A DNA stretch of 64,000 bases, from contig DFWZ01000035.1 in assembly GCA_002381565.1 (NCBI GenBank), positions 1 through 64,000 on the forward strand, given 5' to 3'. Within the stretch, counting starts at the first letter, position 1. The number at the start of each line of letters is the position of its first letter. This document shows positions 52,431 through 60,705 of the stretch, one piece after another. The stretch comes from Gallionella sp. UBA4121 (GTDB taxonomy: Bacteria; Pseudomonadota; Gammaproteobacteria; Burkholderiales; Gallionellaceae). The position numbers and the translations under genes were made by a program. The notes below the pieces were generated by a model. That model ran no database searches and was not told the DNA's origin. It saw only the letters and a program-made list of their open reading frames with translations.

Positions 52431-54407
52431 ATGAAGCGTGATTATTACTCTGATTCGATTTCAAATTTTCTTCAGTCATCAACCGAGGTGATACTTGGTA
52501 CGCTCGCACGAAATAATGATTTCGCTCTAATCCAAACTCAACGAGGCGCATGGGTTACGCAAATAGAAATTCTTCACGAAGTTCTTAAGCAATATGAGGG
52601 TTCAATTTATTTTGAATATTCCATCCCACGTATGGGGCGACGAATTGATGTTGTGCTATTGATTGGCCCTGTAATTTTTGTACTCGAGTTTAAAGTTGGT
52701 GAAAGTGAATTTAGCTCTTCCGCCATTGATCAGGTATATGACTACGCATTGGATTTGAAGAACTTTCACGAATCCAGCCACGGGCAATATATTGCCCCAG
52801 TTTTGATTGCTACTAATGCAAGAGATGCTGTGCCTATAGTTGCTGTAACACCTCAAAACGACAGGCTGCTTTTTCCGATCAGGTCAGATATTGCGCAACT
52901 TGGATGCGTAATCGAAGATGTACTGCGTTTTCTTGAAGGTGATGACATAGATGTAAATCAATGGGAGAGCGGCCGTTATTGCCCAACTCCAACGATCATC
53001 GAAGCAGCGATGGCTCTTTACTACAACCATTCTGTCTCTGAAATCACGCGAAGTGATGCAAGTGCTATCAATCTAAGCCAGACCTCTGCCTCAATTTCTG
53101 AAATTATCAGGTTATCGAGGGGAAATTCGCACAAATCAATTTGTTTGGTGACAGGCGTTCCTGGTGCTGGCAAGACATTGGTGGGGCTTGATGTCGCCAC
53201 CAAACACATTAACCCAGATGATGACTTGTATAGCGTGTATCTGTCAGGTAATGGACCACTTGTTAAAATACTTTGTGAAGCGCTTGCGCGCGATAGGGTC
53301 ATGCGTGGCGGTGAATCAGGAGAGAAAATTAAAATCGGCACGGCTCGTAGCGATGTCAAAACATTCATCCAGAATGTTCACCACTTTCGTGATGAATGCC
53401 TACTTGATAAGTCGAGGCCACCTATTGAGCACGTTGCAATATTCGACGAAGCTCAGCGCGCTTGGAATATGGAACAAACTTCATCTTTCATGTTGCGTAA
53501 GAAAAATACCCCCGACTTTAATCAATCAGAGCCTGAGTTTCTGATTTCTTGCATGAATCGGCATGAAGATTGGGCTGTTATTGTTTGTCTTGTTGGCGGT
53601 GGGCAGGAAATCAATACGGGTGAAGCAGGCATTGGTGAGTGGATTGATTCGATAAATCGGTCATTCCCAGACTGGCATATTCATATTTCATCTCGCCTTA
53701 CAGATAGCGAATATAACGCAGAGAAAATACTGAATGAACTCCAGTCACACCAGCATGTGACCTACCATGACGGACTGCATCTGGCGGTGTCGATGCGCTC
53801 ATTCCGCGCAGAAGATGTTTCACTTTTAGTTAAACAGATGCTCGATCTTGAAGTTGATGCTGCTCGGCAAACTTATGAAAAGGTGAGAGGTAAATATCCG
53901 CTTGTAATCACGCGCGATTTAAGTAAGGCAAAGAAGTGGCTTAAAGGGCAGGCACGCGGATCGGAGCGGTACGGATTAGTCGTTTCATCGCAAGCTGAGC
54001 GGCTTAAACCTCATGCAATAGATGTGAAATCGCCTATGGATCCTGTTCACTGGTTTCTGGATAAAAAAGATGATGTGCGCTCGTCGTACTACCTGGAGGA
54101 TGTTGCTACTGAATTTCACGTCCAAGGTTTGGAACTGGATTGGGCGTGCGTTATATGGGATGCAGATTTCAGATATTTGCCAGCCGGATGGAGCCACCAT
54201 TCATTTTGCGGGAACCGATGGAACAACATAAAAAAAGAAGAGCGACAGCAATACTTAAAAAATGCTTATCGAGTTTTATTGACTAGAGCTCGTCAAGGGA
54301 TGGTGTTAGTTGTTCCAGAAGGCGATGCGGACGACCATACCCGAAGTTCACAGTTTTACGATGGCACTTTTGGCTATCTGAAAGAAATTGGATTTACAGA
54401 AATATAA
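52431..54407 (+). CDS. PD-(D/E)xK nuclease fused to DUF2075-type helicase/ATPase
   Basis: 658 aa. The N-terminal quarter looks like a PD-(D/E)xK nuclease: RRIDVVLLIG then VIFVLEFKVGESEF (Asp, Glu-x-Lys near residues 70-90). The rest is an SF1-like ATPase of the DUF2075 type: Walker A TGVPGAGKTLVGLD near residue 242, Walker B VAIFDEAQRAWN near 342, CLVGGGQEINTGEAGIGEW near 385, and motif-VI-like NAYRVLLTRARQGMVLVVPE near 620. Such proteins occur in defence islands, but their mode of action is not established. The gene is visibly more AT-rich than its neighbours, and it sits among toxin-antitoxin genes and a vsr remnant, suggesting transfer. No ribosome site is evident before ATG 52431. Confidence 0.88.
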   Translation: MKRDYYSDSISNFLQSSTEVILGTLARNNDFALIQTQRGAWVTQIEILHEVLKQYEGSIYFEYSIPRMGRRIDVVLLIGPVIFVLEFKVGESEFSSSAIDQVYDYALDLKNFHESSHGQYIAPVLIATNARDAVPIVAVTPQNDRLLFPIRSDIAQLGCVIEDVLRFLEGDDIDVNQWESGRYCPTPTIIEAAMALYYNHSVSEITRSDASAINLSQTSASISEIIRLSRGNSHKSICLVTGVPGAGKTLVGLDVATKHINPDDDLYSVYLSGNGPLVKILCEALARDRVMRGGESGEKIKIGTARSDVKTFIQNVHHFRDECLLDKSRPPIEHVAIFDEAQRAWNMEQTSSFMLRKKNTPDFNQSEPEFLISCMNRHEDWAVIVCLVGGGQEINTGEAGIGEWIDSINRSFPDWHIHISSRLTDSEYNAEKILNELQSHQHVTYHDGLHLAVSMRSFRAEDVSLLVKQMLDLEVDAARQTYEKVRGKYPLVITRDLSKAKKWLKGQARGSERYGLVVSSQAERLKPHAIDVKSPMDPVHWFLDKKDDVRSSYYLEDVATEFHVQGLELDWACVIWDADFRYLPAGWSHHSFCGNRWNNIKKEERQQYLKNAYRVLLTRARQGMVLVVPEGDADDHTRSSQFYDGTFGYLKEIGFTEI

Positions 54408-54412
54408 GAAAG

Positions 54413-54565
54413 TTGCTCGACGCCGGCTGGCGGGTTGCTATCGTTTGGGGATGTGCATTGAAAGGCCGGAAAAAGCATCAGGACGATGATGCGTTTATCG
54501 GCGAACTGGCTACATGGCTCATCAGCGGCCAGAGCAATACGCTTGAATTATCAATCAACGTTTAA
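54413..54565 (+). pseudogene. Very-short-patch-repair endonuclease (vsr) C-terminal remnant
   Basis: Fifty codons in frame read LLDAGWRVAIVWGCALKG and then DAFIGELATWLISGQSNTLELS, the typical end of Vsr endonucleases (GWRV-VVWECAL...). The frame has no start and follows the DUF2075 gene's stop by 5 nt. A Vsr accompanies DNA-cytosine methylation systems, so this hints at a lost restriction-modification locus. Confidence 0.65.
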
Positions 54566-54586
54566 CCCCGCCAAGCGGACACCTGT

Positions 54587-55885
54587 TTAAACGCTTAACA
54601 GTTCGGCGCAGCGCAGGCCGCTTTGCACCGCACCTTCCAGTGTGGCGGGATAGTCGCCCATCGTGTAATCGCCCGCAAGCAGCAGGCAGGGCAGGGGTGT
54701 TTGCTGGTTTGGACGTGTCAGATCGGGCGTGCAGGCGAAGGTGGCGCGCTTTTCCGCGATGACTTTGAACCAAAGCGGACTATCGGTGATGCCGAATTCG
54801 TCGCGCAGTTCTGCGATCACTCTTTGCGCCAGTTCGTGCTGCGACAAATCCTGATGCAGTCCTTCCGCGCTGATCACGCTGGCGATCAGGCCGTGTTGAG
54901 CTGCGATCTGCCCTTTGTCGAACAGCCATTGACTGATGCGCTGATGTAAACCAAGCATGGGGTGCGGCAGCCTGACATGCGCCGGATATTGCAGATACAC
55001 GGTGTAAATCGGCTGGTGCTGCAAGGCATCGATTTGCGTAATCACGTCGTCCAGTCCGGTAATCGGACGTAACAATTTTGCAGCCGTTGTCGGAGGTGTG
55101 GCGCAGATGATGTGACTGAAAGTCATGCTTCCGCGTTTTGTGGTGATTTCCATGCCGTTTTCAAGCGGTCGCAAATTTTCCACACCGCATGAAGTAAGCA
55201 CATGCCCGCCGTGTTTTATTACATAATTTGCGGCGCGCTCCGGCAACAGCGCGGTGAAGTCGATGCGCGGGATCAGCATGTCGCTATCCGCACGTTTTTG
55301 ATTAAGGGCGTCGCGCAGCACGTTGAGTAGTACCCGGGCGGAAGCGATAGCAACTGGCGTGTTCAGCGCTGCGATACACAGCGGTTCCCATAGCTTTTGG
55401 ACCAGCGCTGTGCTTTGCCTGTGACGGGCGAGCAGTTCGGTGACTGTGATGTCACTGTCCAGTTTGAAATTCATCCGGCGCAGCGTGAGCATGAAGCGTG
55501 CGGCGCTGATGCGCTCTGCCCATGTCAGACCCTGAGCGCGCAGCAATGCTGCCAGCAGATGCAGCGGCGCGGGCAGATGTGGCGCCTTGAGCGCAAAATG
55601 TCCGTGCAGATCGAGTTGCAAAGGCTGCCGCAAAAAATCCTGTTCGAGATTGCCGCCGACTTGTTCGATCAGGCCAAGCGTTTCTTTGTAGCAGCCGAGC
55701 AGCAGGTGCTGGCCGTTGTCCAGCTGGGTGTTTCGATGGCTCACGCCCCGCGCCCGTCCGCCCAGTTGCCGGGCGCTCTCGAATACCGTGACAGGAATGC
55801 CTCTTTTGGCAAGTGCTACGGCCGCCGCCATACCCGCATAGCCACCGCCGATAACGGCAACGTTCATATTTTCAATATTTTTCAT
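54587..55885 (-). CDS. hpnE: Hydroxysqualene dehydroxylase (squalene-associated FAD protein)
   Basis: Last step of the three-enzyme route to squalene: FAD-dependent reduction of hydroxysqualene. 432 aa from ATG 55885 (MKNIENMNVAVIGGG; ATG 55867 is an alternative). NVAVIGGGYAGMAAAVALAK is the FAD site, SARQLGGRARG follows, then NGQHLLLGCYKETLGLIEQV. The C-terminus LLAGDYTMGDYPATLEGAVQ holds the second flavin contact. The frame runs on upstream through a 45-bp tandem array to 56095, adding 70 residues of repeats (RCQVYIPLPLVKGRV). I treat this as non-coding leader. Follows hpnC and hpnD in direction, split from them by a DUF559 gene. Confidence 0.94.
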   Translation of the reverse strand: MKNIENMNVAVIGGGYAGMAAAVALAKRGIPVTVFESARQLGGRARGVSHRNTQLDNGQHLLLGCYKETLGLIEQVGGNLEQDFLRQPLQLDLHGHFALKAPHLPAPLHLLAALLRAQGLTWAERISAARFMLTLRRMNFKLDSDITVTELLARHRQSTALVQKLWEPLCIAALNTPVAIASARVLLNVLRDALNQKRADSDMLIPRIDFTALLPERAANYVIKHGGHVLTSCGVENLRPLENGMEITTKRGSMTFSHIICATPPTTAAKLLRPITGLDDVITQIDALQHQPIYTVYLQYPAHVRLPHPMLGLHQRISQWLFDKGQIAAQHGLIASVISAEGLHQDLSQHELAQRVIAELRDEFGITDSPLWFKVIAEKRATFACTPDLTRPNQQTPLPCLLLAGDYTMGDYPATLEGAVQSGLRCAELLSV

Positions 55886-55940
55886 TGGTTTCGTGGAGTT
55901 TTTACCCCCACCCTCACCCTCCCCCTGAAAGGGGGAGGGA

Positions 55941-56165
55941 ATATAAACCTGGCAACGTACCCTCCCTTTGACAAGGGGAAGGGGAATATAAACCTGGCAA
56001 CGTACCCTCCCTTTGACAAGGGGAAGGGGGATATAAACCTGGCAACGTACCCTCCCTTTGACAAGGGGAAGGGGGATATAAACCTGGCAACGCACCCTCT
56101 CTTTGATAAGGGGGAGGGGGATATAAACCTGGCAACGTACCTTCCCCCTGAAAGGGGGAAGGTCA
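55941..56165. repeat. Five 45-bp tandem units, each with a hairpin
   Basis: Unit starts (ATATAAACCTGGCAACGTAC) at 55941, 55986, 56031, 56076 and 56121 are exactly 45 bases apart. Each unit has a 20-base constant part and a palindromic part (CCTCCCTTTGACAAGGGGAA). The first and last flanks carry the related hairpin CCTCCCCCTGAAAGGGGGAGG. A period of 15 codons keeps the minus-strand hpnE frame open. It lies in the hpnE-DUF559 gap. Confidence 0.95.
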
Positions 56166-56528
56166 GGATGGGGGTGCAGCCGTTAAATTTTCAGCAATCC
56201 TCGTCAGTACGCCTTCCAGATTATTCAAAATATCGTTATTCCAAAAGCGAAGCACCTGCCAACCCTGCGCCTGTAATGAAGCGGTTCTTTGCTCATCGTA
56301 AGCAACTTGTTCCTGATGTTGTCTGCCATCGAGTTCGATAACCAGTTTCTGTTCGATACAGGCGAAGTCAACAATGTAACGTCCAATCGGATGCTGGCGA
56401 CGAAAGCGATTACCGTTCACCTGTTTGTAACGTAACGCCTGCCACAGCAGACGTTCGATATCGGTCATCTCTGCACGAAGTGATCTGGCATGTCTGGTTG
56501 TTTCCGGCTTGATTCTATGGATGGTCAT
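56163..56528 (-). CDS. DUF559 endonuclease-fold protein
   Basis: 121 aa from ATG 56528 (MTIHRIKPETTRHARSLRAE). The DUF559 pattern MTDIERLLWQALRYKQVNG, RFRRQHPIGRYIVDFACIEQ, KLVIELDGRQHQEQ and LQAQGWQVLRFWNNDILNN gives the Vsr-like endonuclease core (Asp in VDF, Glu and Asp in ELDG). It lies between hpnD and hpnE, bracketed by hairpin repeats at both ends; its last codons belong to the 3' repeat. Possibly a mobile endonuclease gene. Confidence 0.88.
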   Translation of the reverse strand: MTIHRIKPETTRHARSLRAEMTDIERLLWQALRYKQVNGNRFRRQHPIGRYIVDFACIEQKLVIELDGRQHQEQVAYDEQRTASLQAQGWQVLRFWNNDILNNLEGVLTRIAENLTAAPPS

Positions 56529-56551
56529 CGAGCGATTTACCCCCACCCTGA

Positions 56552-56574
56552 CCCTCCCCCTTGCAGGGGGAGGG
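56552..56574. repeat. CCCTCCCCC/GGGGGAGGG hairpin repeat
   Basis: Same family as the hairpins at 55914-55939 and 56141-56163. Together they flank the DUF559 gene. Confidence 0.8.
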
Positions 56575-56634
56575 GATGAAAATTTGGCAAATTGCGCATT
56601 TCTTCCTCCTTCCATGAGGAGGAAATTTGCTTTC

Positions 56635-57468
56635 TTATGATTTTATCCAGGTCGTCCAGGCCAGCCAAAGTTTGCGCAGCGGGGTGAGCGAGACGCGCTC
56701 TTTGAGTACATGGCAGCCTGAGGCAATCACTTCATCGAGCGTTGCGCGATAGATTGCCGCCATGATCAGTCCGGTGCGCTGGTTTTTGCGGTCGATGGCG
56801 GGCAACTGTGCCAGTGCCTGCTGGTAGAAGCGCTGCGCGCGTTCAATCTGGAACGCCATCAGTTTCTGGAAGTTTTCACTGTCGCGGGCGTTGAGGATAT
56901 CGGCCGCCGTCACGTTAAACTGTTGCATCTCATCCATAGGCAGGTAGATGCGGTTGCGCCTGGCATCCTCGCCGACATCCCGAATGATGTTGGTGAGCTG
57001 AAAGGCCAGCCCCAGATCATGCGCATACTTGAGCGTCTGGCGATCGCTGTAGCCGAAAATCTCCACCGACAACAGGCCGACCACCGAGGCGACACGGTAA
57101 CAATACAACTGCAAGGATTTGAAATCACTGTAGCGCGGCTGATCCAGATCCATCTCCATGCCGTCGATGATCTCCAGCAGCAGTTCCTGTGCAAGGTTAA
57201 ATTGTAAGGTGACGGGTACCAAGGCTTGTGCGACCGGGTGCTGCGGTTTGCCGCCGTAAATATCAGCTACCTGACCCCGCCACCAGTTGAGCGTGCTGCG
57301 TGCCACCTGTGTGTCCGAGCATTCGTCCACCACATCGTCCACCTCGCGGCAGAAGGCGTACAGCGCGGTGATCGCACGCCGTTTGTCGCGTGGCAGGAAC
57401 AGGAAGCTGTAATAGAAGCTGGAGCCGCTGGCGGCTGCTTTGTCCTGGCAGTATTGGTCTGGAGTCAT
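56635..57468 (-). CDS. hpnD: Presqualene diphosphate synthase
   Basis: Condenses two farnesyl diphosphates to presqualene diphosphate. 277 aa from ATG 57468 (MTPDQYCQDKAAASGSSFYY). Aspartate-rich motifs are REVDDVVDE near residue 45 and NIIRDVGEDARRNRIYLP near 160. YCYRVASVVGLLSVEIFGY is typical. A GTG at 57492 is also in frame and would overlap hpnC by 20 nt. Part of the hpnC-hpnD-hpnE route. Confidence 0.94.
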   Translation of the reverse strand: MTPDQYCQDKAAASGSSFYYSFLFLPRDKRRAITALYAFCREVDDVVDECSDTQVARSTLNWWRGQVADIYGGKPQHPVAQALVPVTLQFNLAQELLLEIIDGMEMDLDQPRYSDFKSLQLYCYRVASVVGLLSVEIFGYSDRQTLKYAHDLGLAFQLTNIIRDVGEDARRNRIYLPMDEMQQFNVTAADILNARDSENFQKLMAFQIERAQRFYQQALAQLPAIDRKNQRTGLIMAAIYRATLDEVIASGCHVLKERVSLTPLRKLWLAWTTWIKS

Positions 57469-57472
57469 ATCT

Positions 57473-58288
57473 TTAATAAGAGTAGGGCGCACTTTTAGCC
57501 AGCATGATAACCCAGTCGAGCGGGCGCAACACGGGGCGGCGGCGGAATACGTCGTAGTCGGCGGCTTCGAGCTTGTCGAGTATGCGTAATCCGCCTGCGA
57601 TAATCATGCGCATTTCAAGGCCGATGCGGCCGGAAAGAATGCTGCCCAGCGGTGCGCCCTGCAACATCAGTCTGCGTGCACGATCAACCTGAAATTTCAT
57701 CAATCGCCGAAAATTTTCATCGCTAATCCCTTGTGCAATCTGCTCTTCAGACACGCCGAACCCGGCCATTTCGTCCAGCGGCAGGTAGATGCGGGAAATT
57801 GCGTAGTCGCGGGCGACATCCTGCCAGAAGTTGATCAGTTGCAAACTGCTGCAAATTGCATCTGAATAGATGAGGTTGACGGGCGTGGCCTCACCATAGA
57901 GATGCAGCAGCAGGTTGCCGACCGGATTGGCTGAACGGCGGCAATAGTCGAGCAGCTCTGCGTAATTGCCATAACGCTTTTTCACCACATCCTGCGAAAA
58001 GGCGTCGAGCAGATCGTAATGCGGTTTTAACGGCAGTGCATGCTGATTGATTTCTGATGCCAGGTTTTGAAACAGCGGGGTGAGCGGCGTCTCATTTTTA
58101 CTGATGCGATCGAGTTCGGTACGGAATGCATCCAGCTGTTGCAGTCGCTCATTATCGGACAGATTACCCTCGTCGGCGATGTCGTCCGCAGCCCTTGCGA
58201 AATGGTAAATCGCCGCCACAGGTTTGCGCAGCCGTTTTGGCATCAGAATCGAGGCGACGGGGAAATTTTCGTAATGTTTGACCGTCAT
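57473..58288 (-). CDS. hpnC: Hydroxysqualene synthase
   Basis: Converts presqualene diphosphate to hydroxysqualene. 271 aa of the squalene/phytoene synthase family: ENFPVASILMPKRLRKPVAA, ARAADDIADEGN (first Asp motif, near residue 33), NFWQDVARDYAISRIYLPLD (second motif, near 155). The N-terminal HYENFPVAS start is specific to HpnC. hpnD begins at its stop; prmB lies 9 bp upstream in the same direction. Confidence 0.95.
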   Translation of the reverse strand: MTVKHYENFPVASILMPKRLRKPVAAIYHFARAADDIADEGNLSDNERLQQLDAFRTELDRISKNETPLTPLFQNLASEINQHALPLKPHYDLLDAFSQDVVKKRYGNYAELLDYCRRSANPVGNLLLHLYGEATPVNLIYSDAICSSLQLINFWQDVARDYAISRIYLPLDEMAGFGVSEEQIAQGISDENFRRLMKFQVDRARRLMLQGAPLGSILSGRIGLEMRMIIAGGLRILDKLEAADYDVFRRRPVLRPLDWVIMLAKSAPYSY

Positions 58289-58297
58289 GCTGACAGA

Positions 58298-59200
58298 TTA
58301 CAGCAGGTCGTTGCGATGCAGCATGAACACGAACTGGTCGCCCGCCGTCACATCCAGCCAGGTGAACGGCAGCCCGGGGTAGGCGGCCTCCAGCGCATCG
58401 CGGTTGTGGCCGATTTCGACGATCAGGATACCGTTGTCGGTCAAGTGTTCTGCGGCGTGTTTCAGAATCGCACGCGTGGCATCCAGCCCGTCCCGGCCGC
58501 TGCCCAGTGCAAGTTTCGGTTCGTGCAGGTATTCCTGCGGCAGGGCGGCGACCGATTCTGCATCGACATACGGGGGGTTGCTGATGATCAGATCGTATTT
58601 TCGGCCATCCAGCCTGGCAAACAGGTCCGATTCGATCAGGTTCACCCGCGCCTCTAATTCGTAATCGCTGACGTTGCGCCTGGCAACTTCCAGCGCATCC
58701 GGGGATAAGTCGACCGCATCCACGATGGCATTGGGAAAGGCATCTGCGGCCAGAATGGCCAGGCAGCCGCTGCCGGTGCACATGTCCAGCACGCTGGCTG
58801 TCGCTTCAGGATCTGCGATCCAGGGCGACAGGCTCTGGCGCAGCAGTTCGGCGATGAAGGAACGAGGCACGATGACGCGTTCATCCACATAAAAGCTGTA
58901 CTCGCCCAGGAATGCCTCGTGAGTCAGATAGGCGGCAGGAATGCGCTGCTCGACGCGCCGCTGAATGACGCTCAGCACTTCGTTGCGCTCGGACGGGGTG
59001 AGATGCGCATCGAGAAAGGGGGCGAGTGTGTCGACAGGCAAATGCAGCGTGTGCAGGATCAGATATACAGCTTCGTCATAGGCCTCACTGCTGCCGTGGC
59101 CGAAGAATAACTTCGCATGATAAAAACGACTGACTGCAAAACGCAGGTAGTCGCGTACAGTATGCAGATTCTGTGATGCACCGGAAAAATATTCATTCAT
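58298..59200 (-). CDS. prmB: Ribosomal protein L3 N5-glutamine methyltransferase
   Basis: Methylates a glutamine of ribosomal protein L3. 300 aa. N-terminal helical domain; LDMCTGSGCLAILAADAFP near residue 137 (SAM site), DAVDLSPDALEVARRN and SNPPYVDAESVAALP near 205 (the NPPY catalytic motif). FGHGSSEAYDEAVYLILHTL near residue 34 is characteristic of PrmB rather than PrmC. dapE lies 15 bp upstream in the same direction. Confidence 0.94.
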   Translation of the reverse strand: MNEYFSGASQNLHTVRDYLRFAVSRFYHAKLFFGHGSSEAYDEAVYLILHTLHLPVDTLAPFLDAHLTPSERNEVLSVIQRRVEQRIPAAYLTHEAFLGEYSFYVDERVIVPRSFIAELLRQSLSPWIADPEATASVLDMCTGSGCLAILAADAFPNAIVDAVDLSPDALEVARRNVSDYELEARVNLIESDLFARLDGRKYDLIISNPPYVDAESVAALPQEYLHEPKLALGSGRDGLDATRAILKHAAEHLTDNGILIVEIGHNRDALEAAYPGLPFTWLDVTAGDQFVFMLHRNDLL

Positions 59201-59215
59201 GGCAACCTCTAAAAT

Positions 59216-60346
59216 TCATTTGCATAGCAGGTTTTCCAGTGTGCGCTGATAGGTAAACTTGAGCGGTTCGATGTCGGCCACGGCGACGCACTCGTTGAGC
59301 TTGTGTATCGTGGCATTCAATGGCCCGAACTCGATGACCTGCGGGCAGATGTCCGCGATGAAACGTCCGTCCGAGGTGCCGCCGGAAGTGGAGAGTTCCG
59401 GGGTGATGCCGTAACTTAGTTCAATCGCATGGCTGATGGCTTCGACCAGACTGCCCTTGGGCGTCAGGTACGGTTTTCCGGACAGCTCCCACTGCAAGTC
59501 ATACTTGACGTTGTGCTTGTCGAGAATCGCATGCACCCTGTCTTTGAGCTGCTGCTCGGTGCTGGCGGTCGAAAAGCGGAAGTTGAAGAGGATTTCTACC
59601 GTGCCCGGTACGACATTGGTTGCCCCCGTGCCGCCATTGATGTTGGAGATTTGCCAGGAGGTGGGCGGGAAATAGTCGTTGCCGTTATCCCAGGTCGTCG
59701 TGGCAAGTTCGGCAATCGCTGGCGCTGCCATGTGGATAGGATTTTTAACCAGATGTGGATAGGCGATATGTCCCTGAACGCCCTGGACGATCAGCGTGCC
59801 GGACAGCGAGCCGCGCCGTCCGTTCTTGATCATGTCACCCACCAGTTTGTTTGAAGTGGGTTCGCCGACGATACAGTAATCCAGTGTTTCGCCGCGCGCG
59901 CGCAAGGCGTCGACTACGCGCACTGTGCCGTCTACCGCCACGCCTTCTTCGTCTGATGTGATCAGCAAGGCGATTGAACCGTTATGGTCGGGATGATCTG
60001 CGACGAAGGATTCAATTGCGGTAATGAAGGCTGCGATGGAGGTTTTCATGTCCGCAGCTCCTCGCCCGAACAACATGTCATCGCGTATGGTGGGCTCGAA
60101 CGGCGGGCTGAACCAGGATTCTTCAGGGCCGGAAGGCACAACATCGGTATGGCCTGCAAATACCACAACCGGGCCGCTGATACCGCGTCTGGCCCAGAAA
60201 TTGTCAACATTGCCAAAACGCATGCGTTCGATGTGAAAGCCCAGTTTTTCCAGCCTTTCGATAAGAATTTCCTGGCAGCCTGCGTCATCCGGGGTGAGCG
60301 AACGGCGTGCGATCAGCGCACGGGCGAGTTCTAGTGTTGCAGTCAT
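59216..60346 (-). CDS. dapE: Succinyl-diaminopimelate desuccinylase
   Basis: Zinc enzyme of the succinylase lysine/diaminopimelate pathway. 376 aa M20 peptidase family. FAGHTDVVPSG near residue 66 (His-Asp ligands), LFGRGAADMKTSIAAF near 97, LLITSDEEGVAVDGT near 130 (catalytic Glu pair), GEPTSNKLVGDMIKNGRRGS, and HKLNECVAVADIE near the end. The start overlaps the arsC-like stop by 4 nt. Confidence 0.96.
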   Translation of the reverse strand: MTATLELARALIARRSLTPDDAGCQEILIERLEKLGFHIERMRFGNVDNFWARRGISGPVVVFAGHTDVVPSGPEESWFSPPFEPTIRDDMLFGRGAADMKTSIAAFITAIESFVADHPDHNGSIALLITSDEEGVAVDGTVRVVDALRARGETLDYCIVGEPTSNKLVGDMIKNGRRGSLSGTLIVQGVQGHIAYPHLVKNPIHMAAPAIAELATTTWDNGNDYFPPTSWQISNINGGTGATNVVPGTVEILFNFRFSTASTEQQLKDRVHAILDKHNVKYDLQWELSGKPYLTPKGSLVEAISHAIELSYGITPELSTSGGTSDGRFIADICPQVIEFGPLNATIHKLNECVAVADIEPLKFTYQRTLENLLCK

Positions 60347-60705
60347 GTCGGCACCTTCACGTTAAAAATTCTTGAGTAAGCTGCCATATCGAAACCGATG
60401 TACAGCAACTTGCCATTCTGTTCCAGAAGCGGGCGTTTAATGGCGCTGGTTTTATCTGTCATTAAAGAAAGCGCGGAGTCATTATCATTAACAAGCTGTT
60501 TTTGCTCGTCTGTCAGCCCGCGCCAGGTCAGGCCTTTACGGTTGATCAACTCGCTCCAGTCGCGTTGTTGCAGCCAGTTCGTCGCGGTGACAGCGTCCAG
60601 CCCCTGTTTCTTGAAATCATGGAATTCGACCGCGATATCATGGAGCGCCAGCCAGTCGCGTGCCTTCTTAACCGTACTGCAATTGGGGATGCCATACAGC
60701 TTCAT
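60343..60705 (-). CDS. ArsC/Spx-family protein (YffB-like)
   Basis: 120 aa thioredoxin-fold protein. LYGIPNCSTVKKARDWL holds the single Cys and Lys-Lys typical of the family. GLTWRGLTDEQK and SAIKRPLLEQNG are the YffB-like segments. Real arsenate reduction is unlikely; function is unsettled. Coupled to pilU and dapE by 4-nt overlaps on both sides, an arrangement common in betaproteobacteria. Confidence 0.9.
   Translation of the reverse strand: MKLYGIPNCSTVKKARDWLALHDIAVEFHDFKKQGLDAVTATNWLQQRDWSELINRKGLTWRGLTDEQKQLVNDNDSALSLMTDKTSAIKRPLLEQNGKLLYIGFDMAAYSRIFNVKVPT

Noticed and set aside
55886..56095. 70-residue N-terminal extension of HpnE
   Set aside because: It is the translation of the tandem array; the FAD-binding start MKNIENMNVAVIGGG is where homologues begin.
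55941..56165. CRISPR-like array (regular 45-bp spacing with palindromic parts)
   Set aside because: The would-be spacers are identical in every unit and there are no cas genes, so it is a tandem repeat.
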